Below are positions 1-9,837 of a stretch of DNA of 64,000 nucleotides, piece by piece. The DNA comes from Deltaproteobacteria bacterium. Its GTDB lineage: Bacteria; JAGRBM01; JAHCIT01. Both the position numbers and the translations under genes were made by a program. The DNA lies in the NCBI GenBank assembly GCA_026129095.1, contig JAHCIT010000003.1, positions 310,001-374,000 of the forward strand, written 5' to 3'. The notes under the pieces were generated by a model that ran no database searches, had not been told where the DNA came from, and was given only the letters and a program-made list of their open reading frames with translations. The first letter of the stretch is position 1, and each line of letters begins with the position of its first letter.

Positions 1-198
1 CATCTGCGGCATCCGGAAATCGCTGATGATGAGATCATATGGCCGTTTCCGCAGCGCATCGAGAGCGTCGGCGCCGTTGGCGACCGCATCCACCTCGTAG
101 CCCTGCTTCTTCAGCACGGCTCCCAGCATGATCCGGATATTCTCCTCGTCGTCCACGACGAGAATCCGTGTATGAGCCTGGCTGGCGGCGTTCGCCAT
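1..198 (-). CDS. Response regulator receiver domain protein (partial, runs off left edge)
   Basis: Only the first 66 residues lie in the window. They form the start of a CheY-like receiver domain: strand 1 with the acidic pair D16-D17 (RILVVDDEEN) and the phospho-acceptor Asp at about residue 60 in the context LIISDFRMP. It starts at ATG 198, five bases after the stop of the upstream histidine kinase, so the two are very probably one operon and a cognate pair. The missing C-terminus decides whether it is an NtrC-type sigma-54 activator, an OmpR/NarL regulator or a stand-alone receiver. The kinase being NtrB/AtoS-like makes NtrC-type the first guess, which is inference only. Confidence 0.9.
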   Translation of the reverse strand, partial: MANAASQAHTRILVVDDEENIRIMLGAVLKKQGYEVDAVANGADALDALRKRPYDLIISDFRMPQM

Positions 199-203
199 GG
201 TGT

Positions 204-1724
204 CTACCGCTCCGCCACCGGCAGGCGCATCAGGAATACCGTGCCTTCGGGAGAACTGCGCTCGACCTGGAGACTGCCGCCGTGAGCCTCCACAAGCCGT
301 GCCGATATGGCGAGGCCCAGCCCGGTCCCTTTGCCCGGCTCCTTGGTCGTGAAAAACGGATCAAAAATCTTCACCAGATCCTCCTGCCGGATTCCGCTCC
401 CATGGTCTCTAACCCGTGCCTCGACCCAGCGGCCATCCTGTGAATCGGAAATCCGGATGTCGAGACGGCCGCCTGACCCCATTGCGTCGGCCGCATTCAG
501 CATCAGGTTGATGAAAACCTGTTCGATCTGTCCGGGCTCACCGGCAACGCGGCTGCTGGAACTGCAGCTATAGTCCACCGTAATACCATCGAACAACCCG
601 CGGCCCCGGCACAGTTCCACCGCCTGCGCGGCAACCTGACCCGGTTCGAACCGCAAATCCCCGCGGGAACCGGCCCGCGCATAGTCCAGCAGCCCCCGGA
701 TGATCCGGTCGGTCCGTGCCAGTTCGTCCTGCATCCGCCTGACGATATCGGCACGGGCGGCCGGTTCCAGTGTCTCGTCATCCAGAAGTTCCGCAAAACC
801 GGTCAGCGCGGCAAGCGGGTTTCCGACCTCATGGGCAATCCCCGCCGCCAGCCGCCCGATGCCGGCCAGCTTTTCGGCCTGAATTGTCTCGTCACGTGCC
901 TGCCTTATGGCCTGGTTGGCCTGCTCCAGTTCCTGCATCCGCCGGCCCAGTTCGGCGCTCTTTGTTTCCAGGGCCGCCGTCATCACGTTGAACTGTGCCG
1001 ACAGCTCACCCAGTTCGCGGCAGGTCCGCTCATTCACCCGGACCCCGAAATCACCCGCCTCGACCCGCCGCATCGATCCGATCATGCGTGCAAGGGGGTT
1101 TTCCACGAGGGTGCGGAGCCGCCACCAGCCCAGCCCCGTCAGCAGCACCACCAGCGCAACGAGATAGGCAAGCAGCCAGGGGCTCCGCAGGTCACCGAAG
1201 AATGCGGGTTCCCTCGGGTGTCCCCACATTACGATCATACGCGCAGGGCGGCGGGCTTCGTCATGTCCGGCAAAGGCGACCGCATGAAACGGGATGGGCG
1301 ACCACCACGGGCCGATACGCAACGGTGGCGTGGGACAGTCGCCGGTGCGAAAGCAGATTTCGCCGTCGGCGGCGAAATCCTGGACTTCATCCCGCGGAGC
1401 ACCGCCGCCGGACAGATGGTTCCGTTCCCCCGCCCGGTACCATGCCCAGCCGCGAACCAGCCCTTCGTCCAGGGCCGGGCCCAGCAGGAGCTTGATCCGT
1501 TCACGGGGAGGCCGGCCAGCCAGTTCGTCCTCATGCACGGAGGCCGCCACCGTCGCCGCCAGCGTCGTGGCCTCGGCGTGATCGCGCCGTACATTCGAGC
1601 GGTAAAGGACTATTGTCAGCACCCCGACGACGAGAAACAGGATGAGCAGCAGCAGCCAGCCCAGTTCCAGAAGAACATGGTCGGCCAGCGGCCGGTTCCG
1701 GTCGCGCTCGCGTCCCCAGTTCAC
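204..1724 (-). CDS. Membrane sensor histidine kinase (HAMP, HisKA, HATPase)
   Basis: A 506-residue two-component kinase. It has two membrane segments (about 20-41 and 182-202) around a periplasmic sensor region of about 140 residues, then HAMP (about 202-255), a coiled-coil linker, a HisKA domain with the phospho-acceptor in [12 protein letters not shown] (H298), and an ATPase domain with N box [13 protein letters not shown]1 DHGSGI and G2 [10 protein letters not shown]. Architecture and motifs fit the NtrB/AtoS/ZraS group. It begins with GTG 1724, overlapping the prepilin peptidase stop by 4 nt (GTGA), and is followed 5 nt later by a receiver protein. The ligand cannot be read from the sequence. 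Confidence 0.93.
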   Translation of the reverse strand: MNWGRERDRNRPLADHVLLELGWLLLLILFLVVGVLTIVLYRSNVRRDHAEATTLAATVAASVHEDELAGRPPRERIKLLLGPALDEGLVRGWAWYRAGERNHLSGGGAPRDEVQDFAADGEICFRTGDCPTPPLRIGPWWSPIPFHAVAFAGHDEARRPARMIVMWGHPREPAFFGDLRSPWLLAYLVALVVLLTGLGWWRLRTLVENPLARMIGSMRRVEAGDFGVRVNERTCRELGELSAQFNVMTAALETKSAELGRRMQELEQANQAIRQARDETIQAEKLAGIGRLAAGIAHEVGNPLAALTGFAELLDDETLEPAARADIVRRMQDELARTDRIIRGLLDYARAGSRGDLRFEPGQVAAQAVELCRGRGLFDGITVDYSCSSSSRVAGEPGQIEQVFINLMLNAADAMGSGGRLDIRISDSQDGRWVEARVRDHGSGIRQEDLVKIFDPFFTTKEPGKGTGLGLAISARLVEAHGGSLQVERSSPEGTVFLMRLPVAER

Positions 1725-2548
1725 AGCAACCTCTGCATCAGGTTGACCATCCCCAGCCGGAGCAGCAGTTCGATCTTCCCGCCGCCCAGAAACACCACAA
1801 AGGTTCCAGCGGCCAGGTACGGACCGAACGGTATCTCGGTAAACCGGCCAGCCCGGCCTGTGGCAATGAGCACCAGCGCCACGACGAAACCGGTCAGCGA
1901 CGCAGCCAGAATGGCCACGCAGACGCCGAGTGGCCCCAGCAGCGCGCCTGCCAGCGCCATCAGCTTGACGTCCCCCATGCCAAGCCCCTCACGGCCGGTC
2001 ATCCGGTAGTAAAGCTCGCGAACGCTCCAGAACATGCCGGCTCCAAGGAGCATCCCCAGTACGGCCGGTTCTGTACCCGTCCGCCCCGGCAGCCATGACG
2101 TGCCCAGGACCAGGGCCACGCCCGGCATCGAGATCGAATCCGGAATGATCTTGTGGTCGAAGTCGATCAGGCTGATGGCAACAAACGCCCAGCCAACCAT
2201 GAGCCCGGTCGCCACGGGCCATGGACCGGACTTGAACCAGACGACCAGCACGGCGACGGCGGCTCCGGCCAGTTCCACCGCAGGGTACCGGAACGGGATT
2301 GGCCACCCGCAGGCCCGGCATTTCCCGCGCAGCCAGATGAGCCAGCTGACGACGGGTATGTTGTCATACCAGCGGACCAGGGCCCCGCACTCAGGGCACC
2401 GGCTTGAAGGCGTGACCACGGAAGCGCCGCCGGGAAGACGGGCGATCACCACGTTCAGGAAACTGCCCGCGCACAGCCCGAAACAGCCGGCCACCGCCAG
2501 GCGAAACACCGGATCACTGAACGCTGAACTGAGGATATGGATCATCAA
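1721..2548 (-). CDS. pilD: Type IV prepilin peptidase / N-methyltransferase
   Basis: An integral membrane aspartyl protease of the PilD/GspO family that cleaves the leader of type IV pilins and type II secretion pseudopilins and methylates the new N-terminus. It has the N-terminal methyltransferase domain with a zinc-binding four-cysteine set (C51, C54, C77, C80). The two catalytic aspartates are in LIDFDHKIIPD (about D129) and GLGMGDVKLM (D193, the GxGD motif). About eight membrane segments follow; 275 residues is normal for the family. The gspLMN genes at 7.8-11.3 kb are a plausible source of substrates. It is first in a minus-strand operon with the kinase and receiver downstream. ATG 2548 and ATG 2545 are both possible starts. 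Confidence 0.95.
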   Translation of the reverse strand: MMIHILSSAFSDPVFRLAVAGCFGLCAGSFLNVVIARLPGGASVVTPSSRCPECGALVRWYDNIPVVSWLIWLRGKCRACGWPIPFRYPAVELAGAAVAVLVVWFKSGPWPVATGLMVGWAFVAISLIDFDHKIIPDSISMPGVALVLGTSWLPGRTGTEPAVLGMLLGAGMFWSVRELYYRMTGREGLGMGDVKLMALAGALLGPLGVCVAILAASLTGFVVALVLIATGRAGRFTEIPFGPYLAAGTFVVFLGGGKIELLLRLGMVNLMQRLL

Positions 2549-2613
2549 CCGTCCGATTAGGAAGGGAGTTTAATGCCCAAAGTCGCCACGGAACAAGGCA
2601 GCGGCTATCCTCC

Positions 2614-3717
2614 TTGCCTGTGGAAACGTGGGCCACACCGCCATTCCGTCCGTCCGCCCCGGTAAACTGGGCAGCCTGGGGAGTATCAGCCCTTTTGCAT
2701 GGATTGGCCGCATGGCTGCTTGTCACCAGCGGTGCTTTTCATCCGGTAACCGACGGGCTCAGGAAATGGGCCGATGACCTTGTGCTGGTGGAGTTCGAGC
2801 CCCCGCCCCAATCCCCGCCGGGTGATACCCCCCTCCTGCCTGCCACCACCGTTTCCCAGTTGCCTCCATCGCCTCCTGCGGCAATCTCCGCTGGCCGCCA
2901 GATCGTCGATCTCCCCGCCGCTAACGACCAGGAACCTGAAACCGATACCCCTTTTGTCGCCGAACGGGCCTCCCGCGTCGAGCAGGAACAGCGCGGGAAA
3001 TACGGTGCGGCTCCTGAACTGGTAAATCCGGGGCTGCCCGGCGAGTCACCGGAGCCCGATACGGCAGATACTCCTGTCACCGCTCTGAGACCTCCGGAAG
3101 CCCGGCCCCGTGTTCCGGCGCTCTCTATTCCACCCGAACTGATGCCGGACTCTCCGCCTCTTCCCTCCGCTTCCACCAGCCCGGATGGAACGTCTGTCGC
3201 GCTGGTGAACCCCCGCAAGGAAGAAACGCCTCCGCCCCTGCCGCCGGGAACCGCCGGGCGGGGCGGCTCCTGCCCCAACCCGCCGTGCGGGCCGCAGGTT
3301 ACTGCCGACGTATCGGGCAGCACCATCGATTTCCTTGCCGGGATCGAAACCACCGGCAACATCACCCTGCTGAACGCCAAGTCGGTCACCTACGCCGGAT
3401 TTGTCCGTCGCGTCGCCACCAATGTTTTCAACCAGTTCATCCGGTCGTACCGGACCCGCGGCTGGCGCATCGATCCCGCACAGCTTGGCGAATCGCTCCG
3501 GGTGGACGCTCTCCTCGCTGCGGACGGGAACCAGGAGATGGTATTCATCCGGCAGTCTACCGGCCTCAGGCTCTGGGACGAGATGGGCCTCGACGCCATG
3601 AAAAAGGGCGCTTGGGATTCAAACCCGCCCAAGGGAGCGCTTGCCGCCGATGGCAAGATTCATTTTGTCTTTATTGTCGATCACCGTCAGGGGATCCTGA
3701 GGGCCGGGATACTGTAG
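2614..3717 (+). CDS. TonB-like energy-transducer protein
   Basis: A 367-residue protein with TonB-type layout. One N-terminal membrane segment (about 18-42) contains S-x3-H (VSALLHGLAAWLL), the hallmark through which TonB contacts ExbB/ExbD. A long proline-, serine- and glutamate-rich periplasmic spacer of roughly 190 residues follows, then a folded C-terminal domain (about 255-367) whose strand pattern (adenines aside: ADGNQEMVFIRQSTG, then DGKIHFVFIV) resembles TonB_C/TolA domains but is divergent. The start is unclear: TTG 2614 or GTG 2620, neither with a strong ribosome-binding site. It sits alone, convergent with pssA (1-nt gap), while exbB-exbD-tonB are at 16-18 kb. Its partner outer-membrane receptor is unknown. 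Confidence 0.6.
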   Translation: MPVETWATPPFRPSAPVNWAAWGVSALLHGLAAWLLVTSGAFHPVTDGLRKWADDLVLVEFEPPPQSPPGDTPLLPATTVSQLPPSPPAAISAGRQIVDLPAANDQEPETDTPFVAERASRVEQEQRGKYGAAPELVNPGLPGESPEPDTADTPVTALRPPEARPRVPALSIPPELMPDSPPLPSASTSPDGTSVALVNPRKEETPPPLPPGTAGRGGSCPNPPCGPQVTADVSGSTIDFLAGIETTGNITLLNAKSVTYAGFVRRVATNVFNQFIRSYRTRGWRIDPAQLGESLRVDALLAADGNQEMVFIRQSTGLRLWDEMGLDAMKKGAWDSNPPKGALAADGKIHFVFIVDHRQGILRAGIL

Positions 3718-3718
3718 G

Positions 3719-4633
3719 CTACTTCCCGTTTCCCGCCTCATCCTCGTCCTCATCATCATCCGTTTCCGGATCAGGCACCGCATCCGCGCCTTCCGGCAGC
3801 GCCTCGCGACGGGGCCGAACGCCCGAAACGAGCCACATGAACAGCTGAACCCCCGCATAAAAGTACATCATGCTGAACAGCATCAGTTCCGTATAAAGGA
3901 AAATGGCCGCCAGGAGGACGATGAACACCGGCAGCACGATGAAGGGCTTCTTGTCCTTCAGGTTGATGTCCTTGAAGGTCCGGAACGGCACTTCGCTCAC
4001 CATCATGAACCCGCAGAAAAACGTGAGTCCCAGGAAAAACGGGTGCCGGATCGTTCCCTCGATCGAGATGATCCCGAACAGGCTTTCGAAAAACTCCGGA
4101 TACTTCGTATGCAGCAGCACCGGGGTCATCATGAGGCCGGCTGCCGCCGGTGACGGCGTGCCGAGGAAATAGACCGCTTCGGTTTTTTCCTCCGCCCCCA
4201 CGTTGAACCGGGCCAGGCGGATCGCCGCGCACGCCACGTAGACGAAAGCCGCCACCCACCCCCACTGCCCGTAGGAACGGAGCACCCAGTGGTAAACCAG
4301 CATCGCGGGGGCGATACCGAAGCTGATAAGGTCGGCCAGTGAGTCGAGGTTCATGCCGAAAGCGCTTGTGGTCTTGGTCATGCGCGCCACGCGGCCATCC
4401 AGCATGTCGAAAATGCCGGCGATCACGATGGCCCAGGCCGCCTCGCGGAAGCGGAGGTCCATCGACGTCATGATCGAATAGAACCCGGCGAACATCGCCG
4501 TGGTCGTGAAGATCGCCGGGACGACATAGATCCCGCGTTGCCGGGCGGCCGAACTGATCCGCTGCCGGCGGCGGCGCAGCGCCTGGAGCGGCCCGCCCCC
4601 GGTGGCGGGGGCCTGTCCTGTCGCTTCGGCCAC
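3719..4633 (-). CDS. pssA: CDP-diacylglycerol-serine O-phosphatidyltransferase
   Basis: Makes phosphatidylserine from CDP-diacylglycerol and L-serine, the first step to phosphatidylethanolamine, in the inner membrane. The CDP-alcohol phosphotransferase signature DGxxAR-x8-GxxxD-xxxD is intact (D79-G80, A83-R84, G93, D97, D101). Several hydrophobic helices follow, and the C-terminal 25 residues are strongly acidic. The start is GTG 4633, preceded by a good GGAGG. It is the last gene of the minus-strand run ribH-nusB-ilvC-pssA; ilvC next to a phosphatidylserine pathway gene is an arrangement also known from Geobacter-type genomes. A decarboxylase (psd) is not visible in the window. Confidence 0.95.
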   Translation of the reverse strand: MAEATGQAPATGGGPLQALRRRRQRISSAARQRGIYVVPAIFTTTAMFAGFYSIMTSMDLRFREAAWAIVIAGIFDMLDGRVARMTKTTSAFGMNLDSLADLISFGIAPAMLVYHWVLRSYGQWGWVAAFVYVACAAIRLARFNVGAEEKTEAVYFLGTPSPAAAGLMMTPVLLHTKYPEFFESLFGIISIEGTIRHPFFLGLTFFCGFMMVSEVPFRTFKDINLKDKKPFIVLPVFIVLLAAIFLYTELMLFSMMYFYAGVQLFMWLVSGVRPRREALPEGADAVPDPETDDDEDEDEAGNGK

Positions 4634-4693
4634 GGTGATCCCTCCAGATGTGGACAGGGAGTATAACCTATCGGTCCCCGACAGGAACCATCC

Positions 4694-5719
<1,026 letters not shown>

Positions 5720-5819
5720 TCAGTTTTCTCCAGTAAACACCGGGAGTTCCCGGCGATTTGTTTCCGTTTCCGGACCACCCCGTTTGCCACACGGGGACAG
5801 GCCGCGCAAGAGCCGGTTT

Positions 5820-6311
5820 TCACCCTCTCCGTTTGGCCGTTTCCGGGGCCTTCAGGGACCGGATATCCAGCTCGCGGATCATCCGGTCCAGCAGGCCGTT
5901 CACAAAGGAAGCCGTCGCGGCGTCGCCGAACAGCGCGGCCAGTTCCACCGCCTCGTTCAGGGTGACTTCCACCGGGATATCCGGCCGGAACCTGAGTTCG
6001 TAGGCGGCGAGGCGAAGGACACACCGGTCAATCACGGCCATGCGGTCGATCCGCTGCCGGGCCGCGAACCGGACGAGCATCGAATCCAGTTCGTCGCGGT
6101 TGGCAACAATGCCCTGGACAAGATCCACGGCGAACGAGCGGATTTCGCCCGAAAGGCGCCCTCCGCCCGGCTGTGGACGATTGACCACCTCTTCAGCCGG
6201 AGCCGGGTTCAGCTCGATTTCGTACAAGGCCTTTACGGCCTCCTCACGGGCACGCCGCCGCTTGCTCCGCCGGCTGGAGTCCGGGCGGCTTCTGTCCTTG
6301 GCATCCTGCAT
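5820..6311 (-). CDS. nusB: Transcription antitermination protein NusB
   Basis: An all-helical RNA-binding protein that, with NusE (S10), binds boxA in rRNA leaders and supports antitermination. The chosen start ATG 6311 gives 163 residues beginning MQDAKDRSRP. The basic N-terminus (RRSKRRRAREEAVKALYEIE) and the conserved C-terminal half (RMAVIDRCVLRLAAYELRF, then VEVTLNEAVELAALFGD) are typical. A longer frame to 6392 would overlap ribH by 60 nt and adds only non-conserved residues, so I rejected it. It follows ribH by 20 nt, the common ribH-nusB pairing. Confidence 0.93.
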   Translation of the reverse strand: MQDAKDRSRPDSSRRSKRRRAREEAVKALYEIELNPAPAEEVVNRPQPGGGRLSGEIRSFAVDLVQGIVANRDELDSMLVRFAARQRIDRMAVIDRCVLRLAAYELRFRPDIPVEVTLNEAVELAALFGDAATASFVNGLLDRMIRELDIRSLKAPETAKRRG

Positions 6312-6331
6312 TGTGAACTGGTTGGCGCGGT

Positions 6332-6808
6332 TCAGGCCGGGATCGTGCGGTAGAGATCGGCCATCTCGATGGCCGCCACGGCCGCTTCCCACCCCTTGTT
6401 GCCGGCCTTGGTCCCGGCCCGCTCGATCGCCTGCTCGATATTTTCGGTCGTCAGCACGCCGATGGATACCGGCACACCAGATTCAGATGCCTGCGCCGCG
6501 ACGCCCTTGAACACTTCCGATGCGATGAGATCGAAATGCGCCGTCCCGCCCCTGATCAGCGCGCCCAGCACGATCACCGCCGAGGGCTTGAGCGATTTCG
6601 ACTTCAGCACCTCGCCCAGAACGGCGGGCAGCTCAAATGCGCCCGGCACCTTGACGACGCTGATGTCGGCATCCTTTGCCCCGTGGCGGACGAGCGCGTC
6701 CAGGGCGCCCTCCAGCAGGCGGTCAGTAATGAAGTGGTTCCACCGGCTCACGAGAATCGTGAACTTCATCCCCGTGGCGACAAGTTTTCCTTCGTAGATC
6801 TTCGGCAT
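6332..6808 (-). CDS. ribH: 6,7-dimethyl-8-ribityllumazine synthase
   Basis: Penultimate step of riboflavin synthesis: condenses 5-amino-6-ribitylamino-uracil with 3,4-dihydroxy-2-butanone 4-phosphate. The 158-residue length is standard. Family motifs are present: the N-terminal SRWNHFITDRLLEGA, the substrate-binding VPGAFELPAVL and GALIRGGTAHFD, and the C-terminal NIEQAIERAGTKAGNKGWEAA. ATG 6808 opens the ribH-nusB-ilvC-pssA run. No FMN riboswitch is recognisable in the 155 nt between it and the divergent gene at 6964. Confidence 0.96.
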   Translation of the reverse strand: MPKIYEGKLVATGMKFTILVSRWNHFITDRLLEGALDALVRHGAKDADISVVKVPGAFELPAVLGEVLKSKSLKPSAVIVLGALIRGGTAHFDLIASEVFKGVAAQASESGVPVSIGVLTTENIEQAIERAGTKAGNKGWEAAVAAIEMADLYRTIPA

Positions 6809-6963
6809 AAAGACAGTAACGGGGCTCCCGAAATCCCCACAAGTTACGCCACACTACGGCTACAATGGCGCCGGGTCAAGGTGATGGGGTTGGCCTTGCC
6901 ATCCCCTGTCCGTTACCCTGCGTCTGCTATCAGCCCCGATATAACTTCCGGAGGATTTTCCCC

Positions 6964-7632
6964 ATGCGTGTCCATGTTTCCCTGATACCGTGCATCGCCG
7001 CCCTAGCCGTGCTCGCCGCCCTGCCACCCCGGGCCTTCAGCGAGGAACCGCCGCTCACGCCCACCCCGGAAGGCATGGCACAGGCGATCCGCGACGGAGA
7101 GTCCGAATCGAAGGAATACGTGCGCGAGGCAGCCTCCCAGCCCGATTCGGGTGCCATCGCCATTCTCTCGGCTGCCGTCGAGCCAGGCGTCAAGGCGGAT
7201 ATCCGGAAGGCCGCCATCGATGTCACCCTCAAGCACCGGCCCGGCGTGGCCGACAAGGTGCTCGGTCAGGTCATGAAATCTGGCGATCCGGCCGACAAGA
7301 GCCTGGTCATCAAGGGTGCCGACAAGCTGGACGAACAGGTGCAGTTCAACGTCCTCAAGGCAGCGCTTGAGGACCGCACCACGAAAGTGCGTGAGGAAGC
7401 GGTTGACACGATCCTCAAGCTCCGCTCGCCGGGCAACAAGGTGCGCCTCATGGTCGAAGCGGCCAAAACGCCCGAACGCCAGCTCAAGATAAAAATCCTC
7501 ACCGAAGCCGAAAAAATGGACCGCCAGGCCGCCTACAATGTCGCCCATACCTTCCAGTCCGACCGCGACGGGGCCATTCAGGATCTGGTCAAGCGGATCA
7601 AGGACAAGCACGATCTGCACGGAAAGAAGTAA
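6964..7632 (+). CDS. Secreted HEAT-repeat-like protein of unknown function
   Basis: A 222-residue protein starting at ATG 6964, behind GGAGG 9 nt upstream. It has a signal peptide (hydrophobic stretch to about residue 20, then A-F-S-E) and a mature part made of regular helix pairs of about 30 residues, such as KADIRKAAIDVTLKHRPG and TKVREEAVDTILKLRSPG, which read like short HEAT/ARM-type repeats. An open frame continues upstream to 6865 but only adds an implausible N-terminus. It lies just ahead of the gspLMN genes, with a promoter-like sequence between, so a link with secretion is possible but unproven. I do not recognise a family. Confidence 0.7.
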   Translation: MRVHVSLIPCIAALAVLAALPPRAFSEEPPLTPTPEGMAQAIRDGESESKEYVREAASQPDSGAIAILSAAVEPGVKADIRKAAIDVTLKHRPGVADKVLGQVMKSGDPADKSLVIKGADKLDEQVQFNVLKAALEDRTTKVREEAVDTILKLRSPGNKVRLMVEAAKTPERQLKIKILTEAEKMDRQAAYNVAHTFQSDRDGAIQDLVKRIKDKHDLHGKK

Positions 7633-7688
7633 CCTCTTTCCCATTAACCTTGTTTAACTTTTAATATGGATTAACCCATTGAAATTGT

Positions 7689-7718
7689 TTGACTTATCCC
7701 AAGCTGACTCTTTAGTTT
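7689..7718 (+). promoter_or_regulatory. Candidate sigma-70-type promoter of gspLMN
   Basis: In the notably AT-rich 123-nt gap before gspL, TTGACT (7689-7694) is followed after 18 nt by TAGTTT (7713-7718), about 38 nt before the ATG at 7756. The -35 matches well and the -10 only partly. The composition change against the GC-rich coding flanks supports a real promoter region. Confidence 0.4.
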
Positions 7719-7755
7719 AAGTAGATTACTTTCTTTTGGGGTCCGCCGCTGAAGT

Positions 7756-9834
7756 ATGCCGATTGAGTTCACGTCCGTCGAGCTAAACCACTGGGGTATC
7801 CGGTGGATCAAGGTCGGAGCCACGCTCCGGACGCTGGAGCTTGTCGAGACGGGCCTCCAGCCGCTGGATGAACTGACCGAAGCTGTCGCCGATATCACCG
7901 ACGAAACCGGAGCCGAACCGGCTCCCGGAGAGGGCGAGACCGGTGCTGACGAGGCGGCCGGCGACAGTGAGTCTGGCGGCGAAGAAGAAGGCGAAGCACC
8001 TCCTCCCGTTGCCGCCACCGCCCGCCCCGATGACGACGGCCTCGCGCCCTGGAGCGAGATCGAGCGCCGGCAGATTGCCACGCTCCGGCGGCTCGTGGCC
8101 GAAGGCCATATCCCCCACGAATTCGTCATCACGGCCCTGCCAGGCACGGCGGTGTCGGCGCGGCTCGCCACCTTCCCCTTCGACAAGCGCGCGAAGATCG
8201 AACAGGTGCTGAAGACAGAGGTGGACAGCCGCCTGCCGTTCGACATCGATGATGTGGTGACCGACTTCGTGGTGCTGGGAAAACTCCCCGCGCCCGGCGG
8301 CGAAGTGGACGAAGACGCAGGTACCTCCGTCCTGGCGTTCGCCGCTTTCAAGGGCGCTGTGGGCCGCCTGCTCCGGCTGTTCCGCGCCGCCGGAATCGAA
8401 CTCCGCCAGATCAGCACGCAGCCGGTGGCGCTGGCGGGACTCGCCGGTACTGCATCGGTGCCGGGGCCCCATCTGCGCGTCTATCTCGGCGAGAAGGAAA
8501 CATCAGCCGTCATCATGGATGGCGGCGGGCGTCCACTCTATGTGCGGACGGTGCCGCTCGGCCTTGAAAGCTCGATACTCCGATGGGAAGTTCCCGAGTC
8601 GGAGAAGGGCCGCTACCGCGAGTTCCTGGAACGAGGCACGGCCATTCCCGACGGCCCGGCCCGGCCCGATCACAGCCTCTATACAGGCCGCATACGCAAG
8701 GATATAGCCGCGGTCGTGCGGGCATTCGAAGCCCAGTTCTCCATTGATCTTTCCACCGTGACCTGGTTCGGACCCGGCAGCACGGACCCGGAACTGGTCC
8801 GGCTCGTGAGCGACGGGCTTTCGCTATCGACAGCGGAGTTCCAGCCCGACGCCGCGGCGCTCGGCGAGCTGGACTTTCCGCCGGACCGTTCGCCTTCGCT
8901 CTGGGGCCCCGCAACGGCGATGGTTCTCCGTCTTGCCCGGCCGGAAAAGGCCGCCACCGGCGTAAACCTGCGGCGCGAGGAGTTCGCCTACCGGTCCCGG
9001 TTCCGCGACCTCGGCGAAAAGCTGCTCCCCGCCACCTACTTCGTCGTCGTGGGCGCGATCCTGTTCGCCATTGGCACGATGGTCAGCATCTGGTCACTCC
9101 AGGAAAAGCTCGGCGAATCGCGTGTCCGCGTGGCCGAAGCGTACCGGCGCACCACCGGGAAGGACATCTCCAACTACAGCGAGGCCACCCGTGAACTGCA
9201 GAACCAGCTCGCCGCGCGCGAGCGGCTGCTGGAGGTCATGAGCGAGATCAGCGGCGTGTCGATCCTCAACCATTTGTCGGAGATTTCGCGGACCATCAAG
9301 AGAGAAGTCACGGTCGATACCGATAGCCTCTCCGTCGAGCGCGACCGAGTCCTGCTGGATGCCCGCACGGCTGACTACAACACGCTCGGACTGATCGAAA
9401 GCTACTTTGAAAAGCATCCGGTCTATCGCAAGGTGGAAGTCCGCAATACCCGGCGTCTGCCGGACGGCAAGGTCGGCTTCCGCATGGAACTGTATGTCAG
9501 CTCCGAGGAGGAACAGGCCAAGGCCCTGGACGAACAGAAGAAGAAGGAAGCCGCCGCTGCCGGTGCCACAGGCACTCCGGCCACTGACGCAGGCGTTTCC
9601 GGCGACGAAGCAGAAATGATCCCGGACGAACCGGCCGCGACGGAACCCGAAGGTGCCCCGGCTGAAACTCCCGGTGCCGCGGCACCAGGCAGTGACGGTC
9701 CCCAACTGGAGATCGTGCCGGTGCCTGCCACTCCGGCCGAACCTGCCGTTTCGCCGCCGGCTGCTGAAGCCGCGCCGGCTCCGCCCGAGGCCCCACGCAC
9801 CCGGCCCACCCGCCCCCGAAGGGAGCGCCAGTAA
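7756..9834 (+). CDS. gspL: Type II secretion system protein GspL-like (PilM/PilN-type), extended
   Basis: An inner-membrane assembly protein of the type II secretion machine that links the cytoplasmic ATPase GspE to GspM. An actin-like cytoplasmic region (to about 420) is followed by one membrane segment (about 427-448, VVVGAILFAIGTMVSIW), a coiled coil, and a small periplasmic ferredoxin-like domain (about 500-590, ISRTIKREVTVDTDSLSV to KVEVRNTRR). Two features are unusual. An acidic Glu/Gly/Ala-rich insert interrupts the N-terminal domain at about 50-90, and the last 100 residues are a Pro/Ala/Glu-rich tail ending in a basic stretch. At 692 residues it is far longer than typical GspL (about 400). 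gspM follows after 3 nt. Confidence 0.85.
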   Translation: MPIEFTSVELNHWGIRWIKVGATLRTLELVETGLQPLDELTEAVADITDETGAEPAPGEGETGADEAAGDSESGGEEEGEAPPPVAATARPDDDGLAPWSEIERRQIATLRRLVAEGHIPHEFVITALPGTAVSARLATFPFDKRAKIEQVLKTEVDSRLPFDIDDVVTDFVVLGKLPAPGGEVDEDAGTSVLAFAAFKGAVGRLLRLFRAAGIELRQISTQPVALAGLAGTASVPGPHLRVYLGEKETSAVIMDGGGRPLYVRTVPLGLESSILRWEVPESEKGRYREFLERGTAIPDGPARPDHSLYTGRIRKDIAAVVRAFEAQFSIDLSTVTWFGPGSTDPELVRLVSDGLSLSTAEFQPDAAALGELDFPPDRSPSLWGPATAMVLRLARPEKAATGVNLRREEFAYRSRFRDLGEKLLPATYFVVVGAILFAIGTMVSIWSLQEKLGESRVRVAEAYRRTTGKDISNYSEATRELQNQLAARERLLEVMSEISGVSILNHLSEISRTIKREVTVDTDSLSVERDRVLLDARTADYNTLGLIESYFEKHPVYRKVEVRNTRRLPDGKVGFRMELYVSSEEEQAKALDEQKKKEAAAAGATGTPATDAGVSGDEAEMIPDEPAATEPEGAPAETPGAAAPGSDGPQLEIVPVPATPAEPAVSPPAAEAAPAPPEAPRTRPTRPRRERQ

Positions 9835-9837
9835 GAC

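Noticed and set aside
6809-6963. Possible FMN riboswitch upstream of ribH
   Set aside because: None of the conserved RFN-element sequence blocks can be found on the minus strand here.
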